Assembly: GCF_004339745.1 (NCBI RefSeq)
Contig: NZ_SMGP01000004.1
Coordinates: forward strand, 744,001 to 808,000
Direction of reading: 5' to 3'
DNA from: Paraburkholderia sp. BL9I2N2
GTDB lineage: Bacteria; Pseudomonadota; Gammaproteobacteria; Burkholderiales; Burkholderiaceae
Length of the DNA stretch: 64,000 nucleotides
The notes below the pieces were generated by a model. It saw nothing but the letters and a program-made list of their open reading frames with translations, had not been told where the DNA came from and did not search any database. Shown here in pieces: positions 1-9,521 of the stretch. Numbering within the stretch: the first letter of the stretch is position 1; each line of letters begins with the position of its first letter. A program made the position numbers and the translations under genes.

Positions 1-1038
1 CTCCCAGTTGAGTCTTGCGAGCGTGCCGAGCGGCGACATCTCCGTCATGCCCCAGCCATGGATGGCCTCGACGCCATAGTCGTCCCTGAACATCCTGAGC
101 ATCGCGGGCGGGCACGCCGAGCCGCCGATTATCGTGCGCTCCAGCGACGAGAAGCGCACGCCCGCTTCGCGCACGTAGTTGAGCAGCCCGAGCCACACGG
201 TCGGCACGCCCGCCGAACACGTGACGCGCTCGGCTTCCATCAGCTCGTAGAGCGACTTGCCGTCGAGGTCCTTGCCGGGGAACACGAGCTTCGCGCCGGT
301 CAACGGCGCGCCGTGCGGAATGCCCCACGCGTTCACATGGAACATCGGTACGACAGGCAGCACGGAATCGCGCGCGGACAAGCCCATCGCGTCGGGAAGC
401 GACGCGCCTAGCGCATGCAGCACCGTGGAACGATGCGAATACAGCGCGCCCTTCGGATTGCCTGTCGTGCCCGACGTGTAGCAAAGATTCGAGGCGCTTC
501 GCTCGTCGACGAGCGGCCAGTCGAATTGACCGTCCATCTCGGTGAGCAACGCTTCGTAGCACGATGCGTCCGTCGACATGCGCGGCCTATGCGCCTCGTC
601 CGTCATCGCAATCCAGCCGCGCACGTTCGGACATTGCGGCGCAAGCATATCGACGAGCGGCGCGAACGTGAGGTCGAATAGCACATAGCTGTCGTCGGCG
701 TGATTGACGATATAGGCGATCTGCTCGGGAAAAAGCCGCGGATTGATCGTGTGGCAGACGGCGCCGAAGCCTGTCGTGCCGTAGTACGTTTCCAGATGCC
801 GGTAGCCGTTCCATGCGAGCGTGCCGATTCGGTCACCTGCTTCGACGCCAAGCGCGATGAGCGCCTGCGCGAGTTGCTTTGCGCGCCGCTCGCAATCGCG
901 ATATGTATAGCGATGCACGTCGCCCTCGACGCGCTTCGACACGATCTCCGTTGTGCCGAAGTAGCGTGACGCATGCGCCAGCAACGAAGAAACCGTCAGC
1001 GGCACATCCATCATCTGTCCATGCAGCGGTGTCGTCAT
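1..1038 (-). CDS. AMP-dependent acyl-CoA ligase, 3' end cut by window edge
   Basis: The first 346 codons of an ANL-superfamily ligase (usual length about 540) read leftwards off the window edge. The enzyme activates a carboxylic acid with ATP and loads it on CoA. Visible motifs are the P-loop YTSGTTGNPKG and the GWGMTEMSP motif near the cut end. The N-terminus (HGQMMDVPLTVSSLL) and the INPRLFPEQIAYIVNHADD stretch match the group usually named long-chain fatty-acid or 3-(methylthio)propionyl-CoA ligase. The start at 1038 is chosen because AGGGAGA lies just upstream on the minus strand. The gene is divergent from the cyclase-type gene at 1354. The acid substrate cannot be told from sequence. 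Confidence 0.9.
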   Translation of the reverse strand, partial: MTTPLHGQMMDVPLTVSSLLAHASRYFGTTEIVSKRVEGDVHRYTYRDCERRAKQLAQALIALGVEAGDRIGTLAWNGYRHLETYYGTTGFGAVCHTINPRLFPEQIAYIVNHADDSYVLFDLTFAPLVDMLAPQCPNVRGWIAMTDEAHRPRMSTDASCYEALLTEMDGQFDWPLVDERSASNLCYTSGTTGNPKGALYSHRSTVLHALGASLPDAMGLSARDSVLPVVPMFHVNAWGIPHGAPLTGAKLVFPGKDLDGKSLYELMEAERVTCSAGVPTVWLGLLNYVREAGVRFSSLERTIIGGSACPPAMLRMFRDDYGVEAIHGWGMTEMSPLGTLARLNWE

Positions 1039-1353
1039 AGCCGCGTCTCCCTGCTGTTCTCAACGCTTCGCTTTGGCACTCGAAGGCTGACTCTTCGTGC
1101 TCGAATTGACCGGCTGATGCTTCTATTGGCCTCTGACTTAATCCACGCAGCAATCGCGTTCAGTGATTCAAGATAGGCTAGCCCTGGACCTGTTGCAAAT
1201 GGCTAACGAGAATATTGCCAGCCTCGATGGCGCCTTCCGGGACGAAGTCCCTTATTCGGCTAATTAACGATACGGCCTTGGAGGGCGCTCTTGTCGCAAC
1301 CGGGTCCTGCGCCTAATGTTTAGAAGCAGGCACGGGACAAGGGAAGGGATCGT
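1039..1353. other. Divergent intergenic region
   Basis: About 315 bp between the acyl-CoA ligase (leftwards) and the cyclase/ATPase gene (rightwards). It should hold both promoters. I see no convincing ORF, RNA gene or strong dyad; only a short GGCTAGCC palindrome near 1177 stands out. Confidence 0.5.
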
Positions 1354-4300
1354 ATGCGCTGCACAAACTGCGGATTCGAGAATCCCGCTGGGGCCAGCTT
1401 CTGTGAAGCATGCCGTGCCATGCTGGCACGCACGTGTCCGCGCTGTGGACAAGAGGCGGGGTCTTCCGCGAAGTTCTGCAGCGAGTGCGGCGCGCCGCTG
1501 ACTGATGGGCCCGCGGGGGCGTCCGCGCAGTCCCGGTCCGTTTCAGAGCCGTCCCCGGCGCCTGTCCATTACACGCCACACCACCTTGCCGAGCGCATCC
1601 GCGCCGAGCAGGCGGCCATGGAAGCCCGGGGCGAAATCGCTGGCGAGCGCAAGACCGTCACGGCGCTATTTGCCGACATGGCGGGGTCCACGGCGCTGGT
1701 TCACGACCTGGACCCGGAAGAAGCCCAGCGCCTGATCGAGCCCGTCGTCGCGCTGATGATGGACGCTGTTCACTACTACGAGGGCTATGTCGCCAAATCG
1801 CTGGGCGACGGCATCCTGGCGTTGTTCGGCGCGCCCATCGCCCACGAGGACCATCCGCAGCGCGCGCTGTATGCGGCGCTGCGGATGCAGCATGCGATGC
1901 GCCGCCACGGGGACCGGATTCGTCTGGAAAAAGGTATCCCGCTGCAAATTCGCGTCGGCATCCACACCGGTGAGGTCGTCGTGCGTTCGATCCGCACGGA
2001 CGACCTGCACACCGATTACGATCCGGTCGGCCACACGATTCACATCGCGTCCCGGATGGAAGGGATCGCCGCCCCCTCGTCGATTCTGGTGAGCGAGAGC
2101 ACATACAAACTCGCCACGGGCTATTTTGAATTCAAGGCGCTGGGGGCCACCCAGGTCAAAGGCGTCCCCGAGCCGCTCGTCGTGTATGAGGTATTGGGTC
2201 CCGGCGCGTTGCGCACGCGCCTGCAACTGTCGGCATATCGCGGCCTTGCCCGATTCGTGGGCCGGCAACTCGAACTGGACCACTTGCATGCGGCGCTGGA
2301 GGAGGTAAAAGGGGGGCGCGGACGGGTCGTCGCAGTGGCAGGCGAGGCCGGGGTCGGCAAGTCGCGCCTGTTCCATGAGTTCAAGGAGCGCTCTCAGGGC
2401 AACCGTGTGTTGCTGGAGACGTTTTCGGTTTCGCACGGCAAGGCCTTCGCCTATTTGCCGCTCATCGAGCTATTGAAGAACTATTTCCAGATCACCGCCC
2501 GCGACGACGAGCGGCAGTGTCGGGAAAAGATCATGGGCAAGGCGCTGACCCTCGAGCGAAGCTTCGAGGATCTCGTGCCCTACCTTCTCTACCTGCTAGG
2601 CATCGGCGAGCGAGGATCGGCGCTCGCGGAAATGGATCCGCAGATCCGGCGTGACCGGACCATTGACGCGATCATCGAGCTTCTCACGCGGGAGAGCCGC
2701 GACCAGCCGATCGAGTTGTTGTTCGAGGATCTGCAATGGCTGGACCGCGAGACCGAAGCATTTCTCTTGAGCCTCATCGACCGCGTGGCGAATTCACGGA
2801 TCCTGCTGCTGGTGAACTACCGGCCAGAGTATCAGCCTGTCTGGGAGCGCGTGGGCCATTGCAGCCAGTTGCGACTCGAACCGCTTGGTCCGGCGGAGGC
2901 CCAGGGATTGCTCTCCGCGCTGCTTGGAGACGATCCCACCCTCGTAGCGCTCAAACAGCTGATCCTGGAGAAGACGGAGGGCAATCCCTTCTTCATGGAG
3001 GAAGTCGTCCAGACGCTGGTCGAAGAGAAAGCGCTGCTGGGCGAGCCCGGCCGTTTCCGGATCGAGCACACCCCGGCTGCGCTGCATATTCCGACCACCG
3101 TGCAAGGTGTGCTGGCCGCTCGCATCGACCGGCTCCCTGTCGCGGAGAAGGACTTGCTGCAGGCGCTTGCCGTCGTCGGCAAGGAGTTTTCATTCAGTCT
3201 GGTCCAGCGCATCTGCGAGGGGCCGGGCGCCCCGACCGATGACGCGTTGCGGGAGCTGCTGGCTCGGCTGGAGGCCGCGGAATTCATTTACGAGCGTCCC
3301 GCGTTTCCGGAGGTCGAGTATTCGTTCAAGCACGCGCTGACCCAGGAAGTCGCCGGCCGCTCGCTGCTGACTGAGCGCCGTAGCGCCCTGCATGAGCGTG
3401 CGGCGCAGGCCATCGAGGCGCTGTTCTCCACCCGTATCGCGGACTACTGGAGCGAATTGGCGCATCACTACAGGCTGAGCGGCAATGTCCCGAAGGCCGT
3501 GGAATACCTGCACCGCACCGGGCAACAGGCACTCGAGCATTCCGCCCATCTGGACGCGATGCGTCATCTCGGCGCGGCGCGGGAGTTACTCGAGCATTTG
3601 CCTGACACGGCCGAGCGCGCTCAGCAGGAACTGACGCTGCTGCTCTCGCTGGGGCCCGCCTTGGTGGCCGTCCGCGGCTATGGCGCGCCGGAGGTCGTGG
3701 CGGCGTACACGCGCGCGCTGACGTTGTGCGAACGGATCGGCGAGACATCGAAGATCTTCCCGGTGCAACTGGGACTGAGGACTTATTACCAGCTGCGCGC
3801 GGAGTACCGTACCGCGAACGAACTGGGAGAGCGGCTGCTGCGCATGGGACGGCAGATCGGGAAACCGGCCTTGCTGGTGGAGGCGCATCTGGCGCTCGGG
3901 TCAAGCCTGTTTTTCCAGGGCGATCTCGAAGCTGCCCGCGTCCACCAGGAACAAGCGCTGGTTTTCTATTTCCAGGAAAGGCACGAAGAGCAGGTCTACG
4001 ACCACGTGATCGATCCGGGCGTGCGCGCCCTGAACTTTATGGCCTGGACCCTGTGGCATCAGGGATACCCCGATCAGTCGAGCAAACGGAGTCAGGAGGG
4101 GCTTGCACTGGCCCGGAAATATAGCGGCGGCTCGAGCCTCGCGCTGACATTGGCCTACACGGCGCAACTGCATCAGTTTCGCGGTGATGCGACGCTGACC
4201 CGCAAGTACGCGGAGGCCGTCGTGTCGCTCGCGGCCGAGCAGGGGATGTCGTTCTGGCTCGCGTGGGGAACGATTCTGCGCGGCAGGGTGCTGTGCCAGC

Positions 4301-4812
4301 AGGGAAGCCTCCAGGAGGGAATTGCGCAGATGCGCGAGGGAATGGCCGGCTACCGGGCGACCGGGGCCGAAATGGGGTACTCGTACTTTTTGGCGCTGCT
4401 CGCCGACAGCTACCGGCAAGCGGGCGAGCCGGATGCGGGCCTCGGGGCGATCGCCGAAGCGATGGCGATGGTGAGCCGTTCAGGCGAGCACTGCTACGAG
4501 GCGGAGTTGCATCGGATCAAGGGGCATCTGCTGCTCGGTGCGTCGGGCGCTCGCATCGGCGATGCCACCCGCGCGGAAGACGCCGAGGACTGCTTTCATC
4601 AGGCGATCGCAGTGGCCCGCCGTCAGGGCGCCAGGTCGTTCGAATTGCGGGCCGCATCGAGCCTCGCCCGTTTGTGGCAATGCCAGGGCAAAACGGCGGA
4701 CGCGCGCCAGGCGTTGTCCGAGGTGTACGGCAACCTGGCAGAAGGCTTTGACACCGCCGACATGCGAGAGGCGAAAGCCTTGCTCGATGCGTTGGCGTTG
4801 TGCGAGGGGTGA
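1354..4812 (+). CDS. Zinc-ribbon / class III nucleotidyl cyclase / AAA ATPase / TPR signalling protein
   Basis: 1152 residues. Domains in order: a double zinc ribbon (C3, C6, C17, C20 and C28, C31, C42, C45); a class III cyclase homology domain about 95-285 with both metal-binding aspartates (D108 in FADMAGST, D152 in LGDG) and an adenine-type lysine (K148); an AAA_16/STAND-like ATPase with Walker A GEAGVGKSR at 330-338 and Walker B around D459 (LLFEDLQWLD); then a long alpha-helical C-terminus that looks like TPR repeats. The transition-state asparagine is replaced by histidine (VGHTIHIASR), as in many family members with this architecture, so cyclase activity is not assured. It is probably cytoplasmic and signal-responsive; the input is unknown. 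The patatin and HD genes follow on the same strand. Confidence 0.9.
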   Translation: MRCTNCGFENPAGASFCEACRAMLARTCPRCGQEAGSSAKFCSECGAPLTDGPAGASAQSRSVSEPSPAPVHYTPHHLAERIRAEQAAMEARGEIAGERKTVTALFADMAGSTALVHDLDPEEAQRLIEPVVALMMDAVHYYEGYVAKSLGDGILALFGAPIAHEDHPQRALYAALRMQHAMRRHGDRIRLEKGIPLQIRVGIHTGEVVVRSIRTDDLHTDYDPVGHTIHIASRMEGIAAPSSILVSESTYKLATGYFEFKALGATQVKGVPEPLVVYEVLGPGALRTRLQLSAYRGLARFVGRQLELDHLHAALEEVKGGRGRVVAVAGEAGVGKSRLFHEFKERSQGNRVLLETFSVSHGKAFAYLPLIELLKNYFQITARDDERQCREKIMGKALTLERSFEDLVPYLLYLLGIGERGSALAEMDPQIRRDRTIDAIIELLTRESRDQPIELLFEDLQWLDRETEAFLLSLIDRVANSRILLLVNYRPEYQPVWERVGHCSQLRLEPLGPAEAQGLLSALLGDDPTLVALKQLILEKTEGNPFFMEEVVQTLVEEKALLGEPGRFRIEHTPAALHIPTTVQGVLAARIDRLPVAEKDLLQALAVVGKEFSFSLVQRICEGPGAPTDDALRELLARLEAAEFIYERPAFPEVEYSFKHALTQEVAGRSLLTERRSALHERAAQAIEALFSTRIADYWSELAHHYRLSGNVPKAVEYLHRTGQQALEHSAHLDAMRHLGAARELLEHLPDTAERAQQELTLLLSLGPALVAVRGYGAPEVVAAYTRALTLCERIGETSKIFPVQLGLRTYYQLRAEYRTANELGERLLRMGRQIGKPALLVEAHLALGSSLFFQGDLEAARVHQEQALVFYFQERHEEQVYDHVIDPGVRALNFMAWTLWHQGYPDQSSKRSQEGLALARKYSGGSSLALTLAYTAQLHQFRGDATLTRKYAEAVVSLAAEQGMSFWLAWGTILRGRVLCQQGSLQEGIAQMREGMAGYRATGAEMGYSYFLALLADSYRQAGEPDAGLGAIAEAMAMVSRSGEHCYEAELHRIKGHLLLGASGARIGDATRAEDAEDCFHQAIAVARRQGARSFELRAASSLARLWQCQGKTADARQALSEVYGNLAEGFDTADMREAKALLDALALCEG

Positions 4813-4851
4813 ACGATCGATGATACGTGGCGCCGACTGGCGTGTGATTGA

Positions 4852-4868
4852 CCGGCGCACCGCGCCGG
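4852..4868 (+). terminator. Short GC-rich hairpin between cyclase and patatin genes
   Basis: CCGGCGC-ACC-GCGCCGG is a perfect 7-bp stem with a 3-nt loop, in the 96-bp gap between the two genes. No T-run follows, so it may only attenuate or process the transcript rather than end it. Confidence 0.3.
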
Positions 4869-4908
4869 GCGAGTGCTACCGAATCCGCAGTGACCCAGGA
4901 GACGGGAA

Positions 4909-5958
4909 ATGACGACGAAGAATACAAGACGTCGCGGCGATGACGAGCACAAGCCGGTCGCGCTGGCTTTGCAAGGTGGCGGGATGCACGGTGCGTTCAC
5001 GTGGGGCGTGCTCGACCGGCTGCTCGAGGACGGCAGGCTCGCGATTGAAGGGGTGAGTGCGACCAGCGCCGGCTCGATGAATGCCGCGGTGCTCGCGTAC
5101 GGGCTGCTGAAAGGGGGCGGGGACGGCGCACGGCAGGCGCTCCACGATTTCTGGTACGCCGTGGCGCAATCGGCCGAGCGTTACAACCCGTTGCGCTGGA
5201 TGCCGTGGCTGAAAGGGACGCACAGCTTCGGGTTCGATCATTCGCCGTTATATGCGTTCGCCGATATGGCGCTGCGGATTTTCTCGCCCTACCAGTTCAA
5301 TCCGAACAATCTCAATCCGCTGCGCGAGGTGCTCGACAGTCAGGTCGACTTCACCGCGTTGCGAAAACAATGTCCCATCCACCTGTATCTGTGCGCGACC
5401 AACGTCGAGACTGGGAAAATACGCCTCTTCACGGGCGAGGATATCTGCGCGGACGCCGTGCTTGCATCCGCGTGCGTGCCGACGCTGTTCCAGGCGATCG
5501 CCATCGATGGTGAACACTACTGGGACGGCGGCTACATGGGAAATCCAGCCATCTACCCGTTGATTTACCACTGCAATACGCGCGATGTCGTGATCGTCCA
5601 CATCAACCCGCTCGTTCGCCGGGGCGTGCCGATTACGGCTGCCGACATTCTCAACCGCATCAGCGAAATCAGCTTCAATTCGTCGCTGATGCGTGAGATG
5701 CGCGCGATCGCCTTCGTCACAGATCTGATTCAGCATGGCAAAGTGGATGGTAACGAGATGAAGGAGATGCTGATCCATTCCATTCGATCCGACGAGGCAA
5801 TGTGTGCGCTCAGCGTGTCCAGCAAGTACAACGCCGATTGGGATTTCCTTTGTGGACTGCGCGATAACGGGCGGCGCGAGGCCGATGCGTGGCTCACGCA
5901 TCACTACCGGAACGTTGGGCAACGCTCGAGTATCGACATTCGCGAGGAGTTTCTTTGA
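4909..5958 (+). CDS. Patatin-like phospholipase with DUF3734-type C-terminus
   Basis: 349 residues, a serine acyl hydrolase of the patatin family acting on lipid esters with a Ser-Asp dyad. Visible are the glycine-rich oxyanion motif (ALQGGGMHGAFTWG), a nucleophile elbow around S53 (ATSAGS, where the usual first glycine of GxSxG is alanine) and the DGG motif with D206 (WDGGYMGN). The C-terminal third (VIVHINPLVRRG, then FNSSLMREMRAI) fits DUF3734, often found on bacterial patatins. The start at 4909 has AGGAGA upstream. No signal peptide is apparent. It lies 96 bp after the cyclase gene and could be co-transcribed with it. Confidence 0.9.
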   Translation: MTTKNTRRRGDDEHKPVALALQGGGMHGAFTWGVLDRLLEDGRLAIEGVSATSAGSMNAAVLAYGLLKGGGDGARQALHDFWYAVAQSAERYNPLRWMPWLKGTHSFGFDHSPLYAFADMALRIFSPYQFNPNNLNPLREVLDSQVDFTALRKQCPIHLYLCATNVETGKIRLFTGEDICADAVLASACVPTLFQAIAIDGEHYWDGGYMGNPAIYPLIYHCNTRDVVIVHINPLVRRGVPITAADILNRISEISFNSSLMREMRAIAFVTDLIQHGKVDGNEMKEMLIHSIRSDEAMCALSVSSKYNADWDFLCGLRDNGRREADAWLTHHYRNVGQRSSIDIREEFL

Positions 5959-6049
5959 GCATTGCGAGTCGATCGCCGCACAGCAACGAGGTCGCGATAG
6001 GCACGGCACCGGACGCTCACGCGTCGGCGCATGGTGCAAAGGGGCGGGA

Positions 6050-6664
6050 ATGAGTCAGACGCAGGCGCGCTTCATCGCATTGTGGTCACGCAGCGGCGGC
6101 TTGCGCGGCGAGGCCGCCTATGCTGAGCTGGCGCAGCTATATGCCGAACCGGCGCGCTATTACCACACGCTGCGTCATATCCGCCGGTGCTTGCGCGATC
6201 TCGACCTGGCGCGTAGCGCGATTCCTCATCCCGATGTTGTGGAGCTTGCGCTGTGGTGTCACGACGTGATCTACGTTCCCGGCGCGCGGGACAACGAGCA
6301 ACGCAGCGCGGACTGGTTCCGGCAATGGGCAGATGACCGTATCGCTGCGGGCGGGCGTATCTGCGAAATGATCCTGGCGACGAAGCATACGCGTGTGCCG
6401 GCCGGATTGGACGACCGCTTTGCCTGCGATATCGACCTCGCGGTGCTGGGTGCTCGACGCAATCGTTTTCGCGAGGACGGGGTGCGCCTGAGAGCGGAAC
6501 GTCCCGACCTCGACGAGCGCGCCTACGACATGCACGAACGGACGATTCTGGGCAAGCTGCTGGCACGTCCGCGCATTTACTACACCGATTTTTTTCATGC
6601 CCGCTGCGAAACGAGCGCGCGGAGCAATCTGATATGGAGGCTTGGCCTGCCAGTGCCGCGATGA
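6050..6664 (+). CDS. HD-domain metal-dependent phosphohydrolase-like protein
   Basis: 204 residues. It resembles the predicted HD-superfamily phosphohydrolases that begin with an RYYHTLRHI motif. The metal-binding pattern is visible as His in YHTLRHI, the HD pair in LWCHDVIY, His in ATKHT and Asp in CDIDLAVLG. The substrate is unknown. The reading frame is open further upstream, but the start at 6050 is preferred because AAAGGGGCGGG precedes it and the domain begins directly after. It follows the patatin gene by 91 bp on the same strand. Confidence 0.8.
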   Translation: MSQTQARFIALWSRSGGLRGEAAYAELAQLYAEPARYYHTLRHIRRCLRDLDLARSAIPHPDVVELALWCHDVIYVPGARDNEQRSADWFRQWADDRIAAGGRICEMILATKHTRVPAGLDDRFACDIDLAVLGARRNRFREDGVRLRAERPDLDERAYDMHERTILGKLLARPRIYYTDFFHARCETSARSNLIWRLGLPVPR

Positions 6665-6697
6665 CCGTGAGGTGGCGTCCGTCAACAGTCTTTGCGG

Positions 6698-7621
6698 TCA
6701 AAGCGCGGACGGTGTGTCTTTCATATCGCCTTCGGCCCACTCCCGAACTGCATTCGCAAATAATCGAAGTGCTGTTGGTGGGTGGCGATTCGCCGGGTAG
6801 TAAAGGCAGAGCCCAGGAAATGATGGGCTCCACTCAGTGAGCAACTGGACGAGGCGCCCCGACTGTACGTGCTCGGCTGCAATGTAATCCGGAATCCACG
6901 CAATACCTATCCCGTTGAGCGCTGCCTCGATCATGAGGTTGAGGTTGCCGAGCGTCATCGGACCATCGACATCGATGCTCGCGCTCTTTCCGCGACGTTC
7001 GAGATCCCATCGATACAGGGCGCCGCTCTCGAAACGAAAGCGGATGCATCGATGTTGCGCAAGATCATGGGGCGCCTGAGGCGCGGGATGTTGCCGTAAA
7101 TAGTCCGGCGATGCCACGGCCGCGAACCGCATATCGTCTCCGAAGCGCACGGCGATCATGTCGCGTGGAACGTCTTGCAGCACGCGAATGCCCGCGTCGA
7201 ATCCATCGGCAACGATATCGACCAACCGCGTATCAACGACGATTTCGATATGTATGTCCGGATATCGCGTCAGGAAGCCTGGCAAGACGCCGCGCACGAG
7301 CGGTTTTGCCGCGGATTCAGACGCGCTGATGCGGATCACGCCCGACGGACGGTCGCGCGTGGAAGCCGCTTCGCTCACAGCGCTTTGCAGATCGGCGAGG
7401 GCGGGACCTACGCGCCGCAGCAACCGCTCTCCTGCCTCGGTGAGCGCGACCGAACGCGTCGTCCGGTTGAACATTCGCACGCCCAGACGCGCTTCGAACG
7501 CACGCATGGCATGGCTGAGCGCCGACGGCGACACGCCCAGGTTACGCGCGGCCGCACTGAAGCTGCGCTGATGCGCGATCTCCACGAAGATCGTCAGATC
7601 CGAAAGACCAGCTTTCTGCAT
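6698..7621 (-). CDS. LysR-family transcriptional regulator
   Basis: 307 residues. An N-terminal winged helix-turn-helix (FSAAARNLGVSPSALSHAMRAFEARLG) is followed by a LysR substrate-binding domain of the group that includes regulators with the IRISASESAAKPLV start. It is divergent from the aldo/keto reductase at 7734 with 112 bp between the starts, the classic layout for a LysR protein controlling the opposite gene. The inducer is unknown. It converges on the HD-domain gene. Confidence 0.92.
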   Translation of the reverse strand: MQKAGLSDLTIFVEIAHQRSFSAAARNLGVSPSALSHAMRAFEARLGVRMFNRTTRSVALTEAGERLLRRVGPALADLQSAVSEAASTRDRPSGVIRISASESAAKPLVRGVLPGFLTRYPDIHIEIVVDTRLVDIVADGFDAGIRVLQDVPRDMIAVRFGDDMRFAAVASPDYLRQHPAPQAPHDLAQHRCIRFRFESGALYRWDLERRGKSASIDVDGPMTLGNLNLMIEAALNGIGIAWIPDYIAAEHVQSGRLVQLLTEWSPSFPGLCLYYPANRHPPTALRLFANAVREWAEGDMKDTPSAL

Positions 7622-7733
7622 AGTTGAGAGATGTTCATAAGCCCATGCAATTGTAGGCCGATTGTTGAGTCCATCACAGCAGACTAAGCTTCATCTTTCA
7701 CATTCCATTTGGCGATCCGAAGGAGATAGAGCA

Positions 7734-8717
7734 ATGCAGAAGCGCAAGCTTGGTAACGGTGGACTCGAGGTGTCGGCGCTCGGTCTAGGTTGCATGGGTC
7801 TCAGCTTTGGTTACGGGCCGGCCGTCGGGAGAGCCGACGGCATCGCGCTCATCCGTTCGGCGTTTGAGGCGGGCGTGACCTTTTTCGATACGGCAGAGTG
7901 CTACGGCCCGTTCGTCAATGAGGAACTGGTGGGCGAAGCGGTTGCGCCGTTTCGTGACCAGATCGTGATCGCGACGAAGTTCGGGTTCCAGGACGGCGAT
8001 TCGAAGAATCCGTCCGACTGCCGTCCCGAACGCATCCGCGCGGTCGCGGAGGCGTCGTTGAAGCGGCTCAAGACCGATCGTATCGATCTCTTCTACCAGC
8101 ATCGCGTCGATCCAAACGTTCCGATCGAAGATGTCGCGGGAACCGTGAAGGACCTCATTCGGGAAGGCAAGGTCAAGCACTTTGGTTTGTCGGAGGCGGG
8201 CGCTCAGACGATCCGCCGTGCTCATGCCGTGCAACCGGTCGCCGCGCTGCAAAGCGAGTACTCGTTGTGGTGGCGCGAGCCGGAGCAGTCCGTGCTCCCA
8301 ACGCTCGATGAGCTCGGTATCGGCTTCGTTCCTTTTAGCCCGCTCGGCAAGGGGTTCCTGACCGGCGCGATCAACCCGGGTACCGAGTTCGCCTCGAACG
8401 ATTTTCGTAACGTCGTGCCGCGGTTTTCCGAAGCGAATCGCAAGGCGAATGCGGCGCTCGTCGACTTGCTCGGTGAGATAGCGGCCGGAAACGGCGTGAC
8501 GCGCGCGCAAATTGCACTTGCCTGGCTGCTTGCACAAAAGCCAGGGATCGTGCCGATTCCGGGCACCACGAAGCTGCATCGGTTGAAAGAGAACGTGGGG
8601 GCCGCAGCTGTGGAGTTGTCGGCGGGCAATCTCGCGGCGATCGAATCAGCGTTACAGCATGTTCAAATTGCCGGAGAGCGCTATCCGGCGCATATGCAGC
8701 AACGTATTGATCGCTAA
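7734..8717 (+). CDS. Aldo/keto reductase (YajO/AKR13-like)
   Basis: 327 residues, an NADPH-dependent carbonyl reductase with a TIM-barrel fold. The N-terminus RKLGNGGLEVSALGLGCMG, the catalytic-region DTAECYGP, the ATKFGF strand, FYQHRVDPNVPIEDV and the cofactor-binding PIPGTTKLHRLKENV are all typical. The start at 7734 is set by AAGGAGATAGAGCA just upstream. It is divergent from a LysR gene that probably regulates it. The physiological aldehyde or ketone is not known. Confidence 0.92.
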   Translation: MQKRKLGNGGLEVSALGLGCMGLSFGYGPAVGRADGIALIRSAFEAGVTFFDTAECYGPFVNEELVGEAVAPFRDQIVIATKFGFQDGDSKNPSDCRPERIRAVAEASLKRLKTDRIDLFYQHRVDPNVPIEDVAGTVKDLIREGKVKHFGLSEAGAQTIRRAHAVQPVAALQSEYSLWWREPEQSVLPTLDELGIGFVPFSPLGKGFLTGAINPGTEFASNDFRNVVPRFSEANRKANAALVDLLGEIAAGNGVTRAQIALAWLLAQKPGIVPIPGTTKLHRLKENVGAAAVELSAGNLAAIESALQHVQIAGERYPAHMQQRIDR

Positions 8718-8751
8718 CGCAAATCAATCGAACAGGTGACGAGGACCCGAT

Positions 8752-8871
8752 ATGCAGCAAGTGACTCTGAGCAATGGCGTTGACATGCCTATCCTTGGCT
8801 TCGGCGTCTATCGGATACGCGACCACGATGAATGCGAGCGTTGCGTGATCGACGCGATCAACGCGATCAGC
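8752..8871 (+). pseudogene. Aldo/keto reductase N-terminal relic
   Basis: Begins like an intact AKR gene of the 2,5-diketogluconate reductase type (VTLSNGVDMPILGFGVYRI) with a GAGGA ribosome site, but similarity ends after about 37 codons, at roughly 8870. The remaining 240 or so residues are missing. It is a different AKR subfamily from the intact gene 35 bp upstream, so it is not a simple tandem copy. Confidence 0.65.
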
Positions 8872-9184
8872 GCGCTGCAGTCCGCGTCCGCACCATGCGG
8901 GCACCTATTGGCGCACAATGATCAACCCACGGGTGCCTGCACTGCAGGTGTGAAGGTTCGCATCACTCGCCAGCGTATGGTCGGAAGATCGCCCGACACA
9001 GTGACGCGGACATAGCAGCCGGAGTAACGTCCGGCCGCCCGTGGCCACCTCGTCGCTCGCGAGGATCGGCAGGAGCATGGCGACGACAGCCCGGAGCGCG
9101 TCCAGGTTTTGCTGACGGATGGACCGGCCGGGCTACATTTCGACTCGGTGCCGCTACGATCGAGATAAAAGACGCAGGCCTGGG

Positions 9185-9499
9185 GAGCGTGAATTCCGGT
9201 TGCAGAACGCCCGCTTCAAGGTCAACGTACCCGATGCGATGGCGGCCGCCTTGCACGAAGGCATGGGCATCGGTGCGCTGCCGACGTTGACGATAAGATC
9301 GGCGTTCAAGTCCGGCTCGTTGATTAGAGTGCTGCCCGACTATCATCTTCAGCTTCTGAATATTTACGCGGTCTATGCATCGCGCCAGTACCTCGACGCG
9401 AAGATCAGAACATGGATTGATTTCTTGCGGGAGTCGATCGCACAAGCGTTAAGCGCCGACGAGGCTGCATTCGGAACCACGCCCGTCAAGTTATCCTGA
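9185..9499 (+). pseudogene. LysR regulator C-terminal relic
   Basis: The frame encodes only the last 100 residues of a LysR substrate-binding domain (VNVPDAMAAALHEGMGIGALP, then YAVYASRQYLDAKIRTWIDFL). No helix-turn-helix is present upstream; the preceding 300 bp, up to the AKR relic, shows no recognisable coding sequence. It looks like the surviving end of a deleted regulator. Confidence 0.7.
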
Positions 9500-9521
9500 A
9501 GAACGGCGCCGTACGGGGCCG

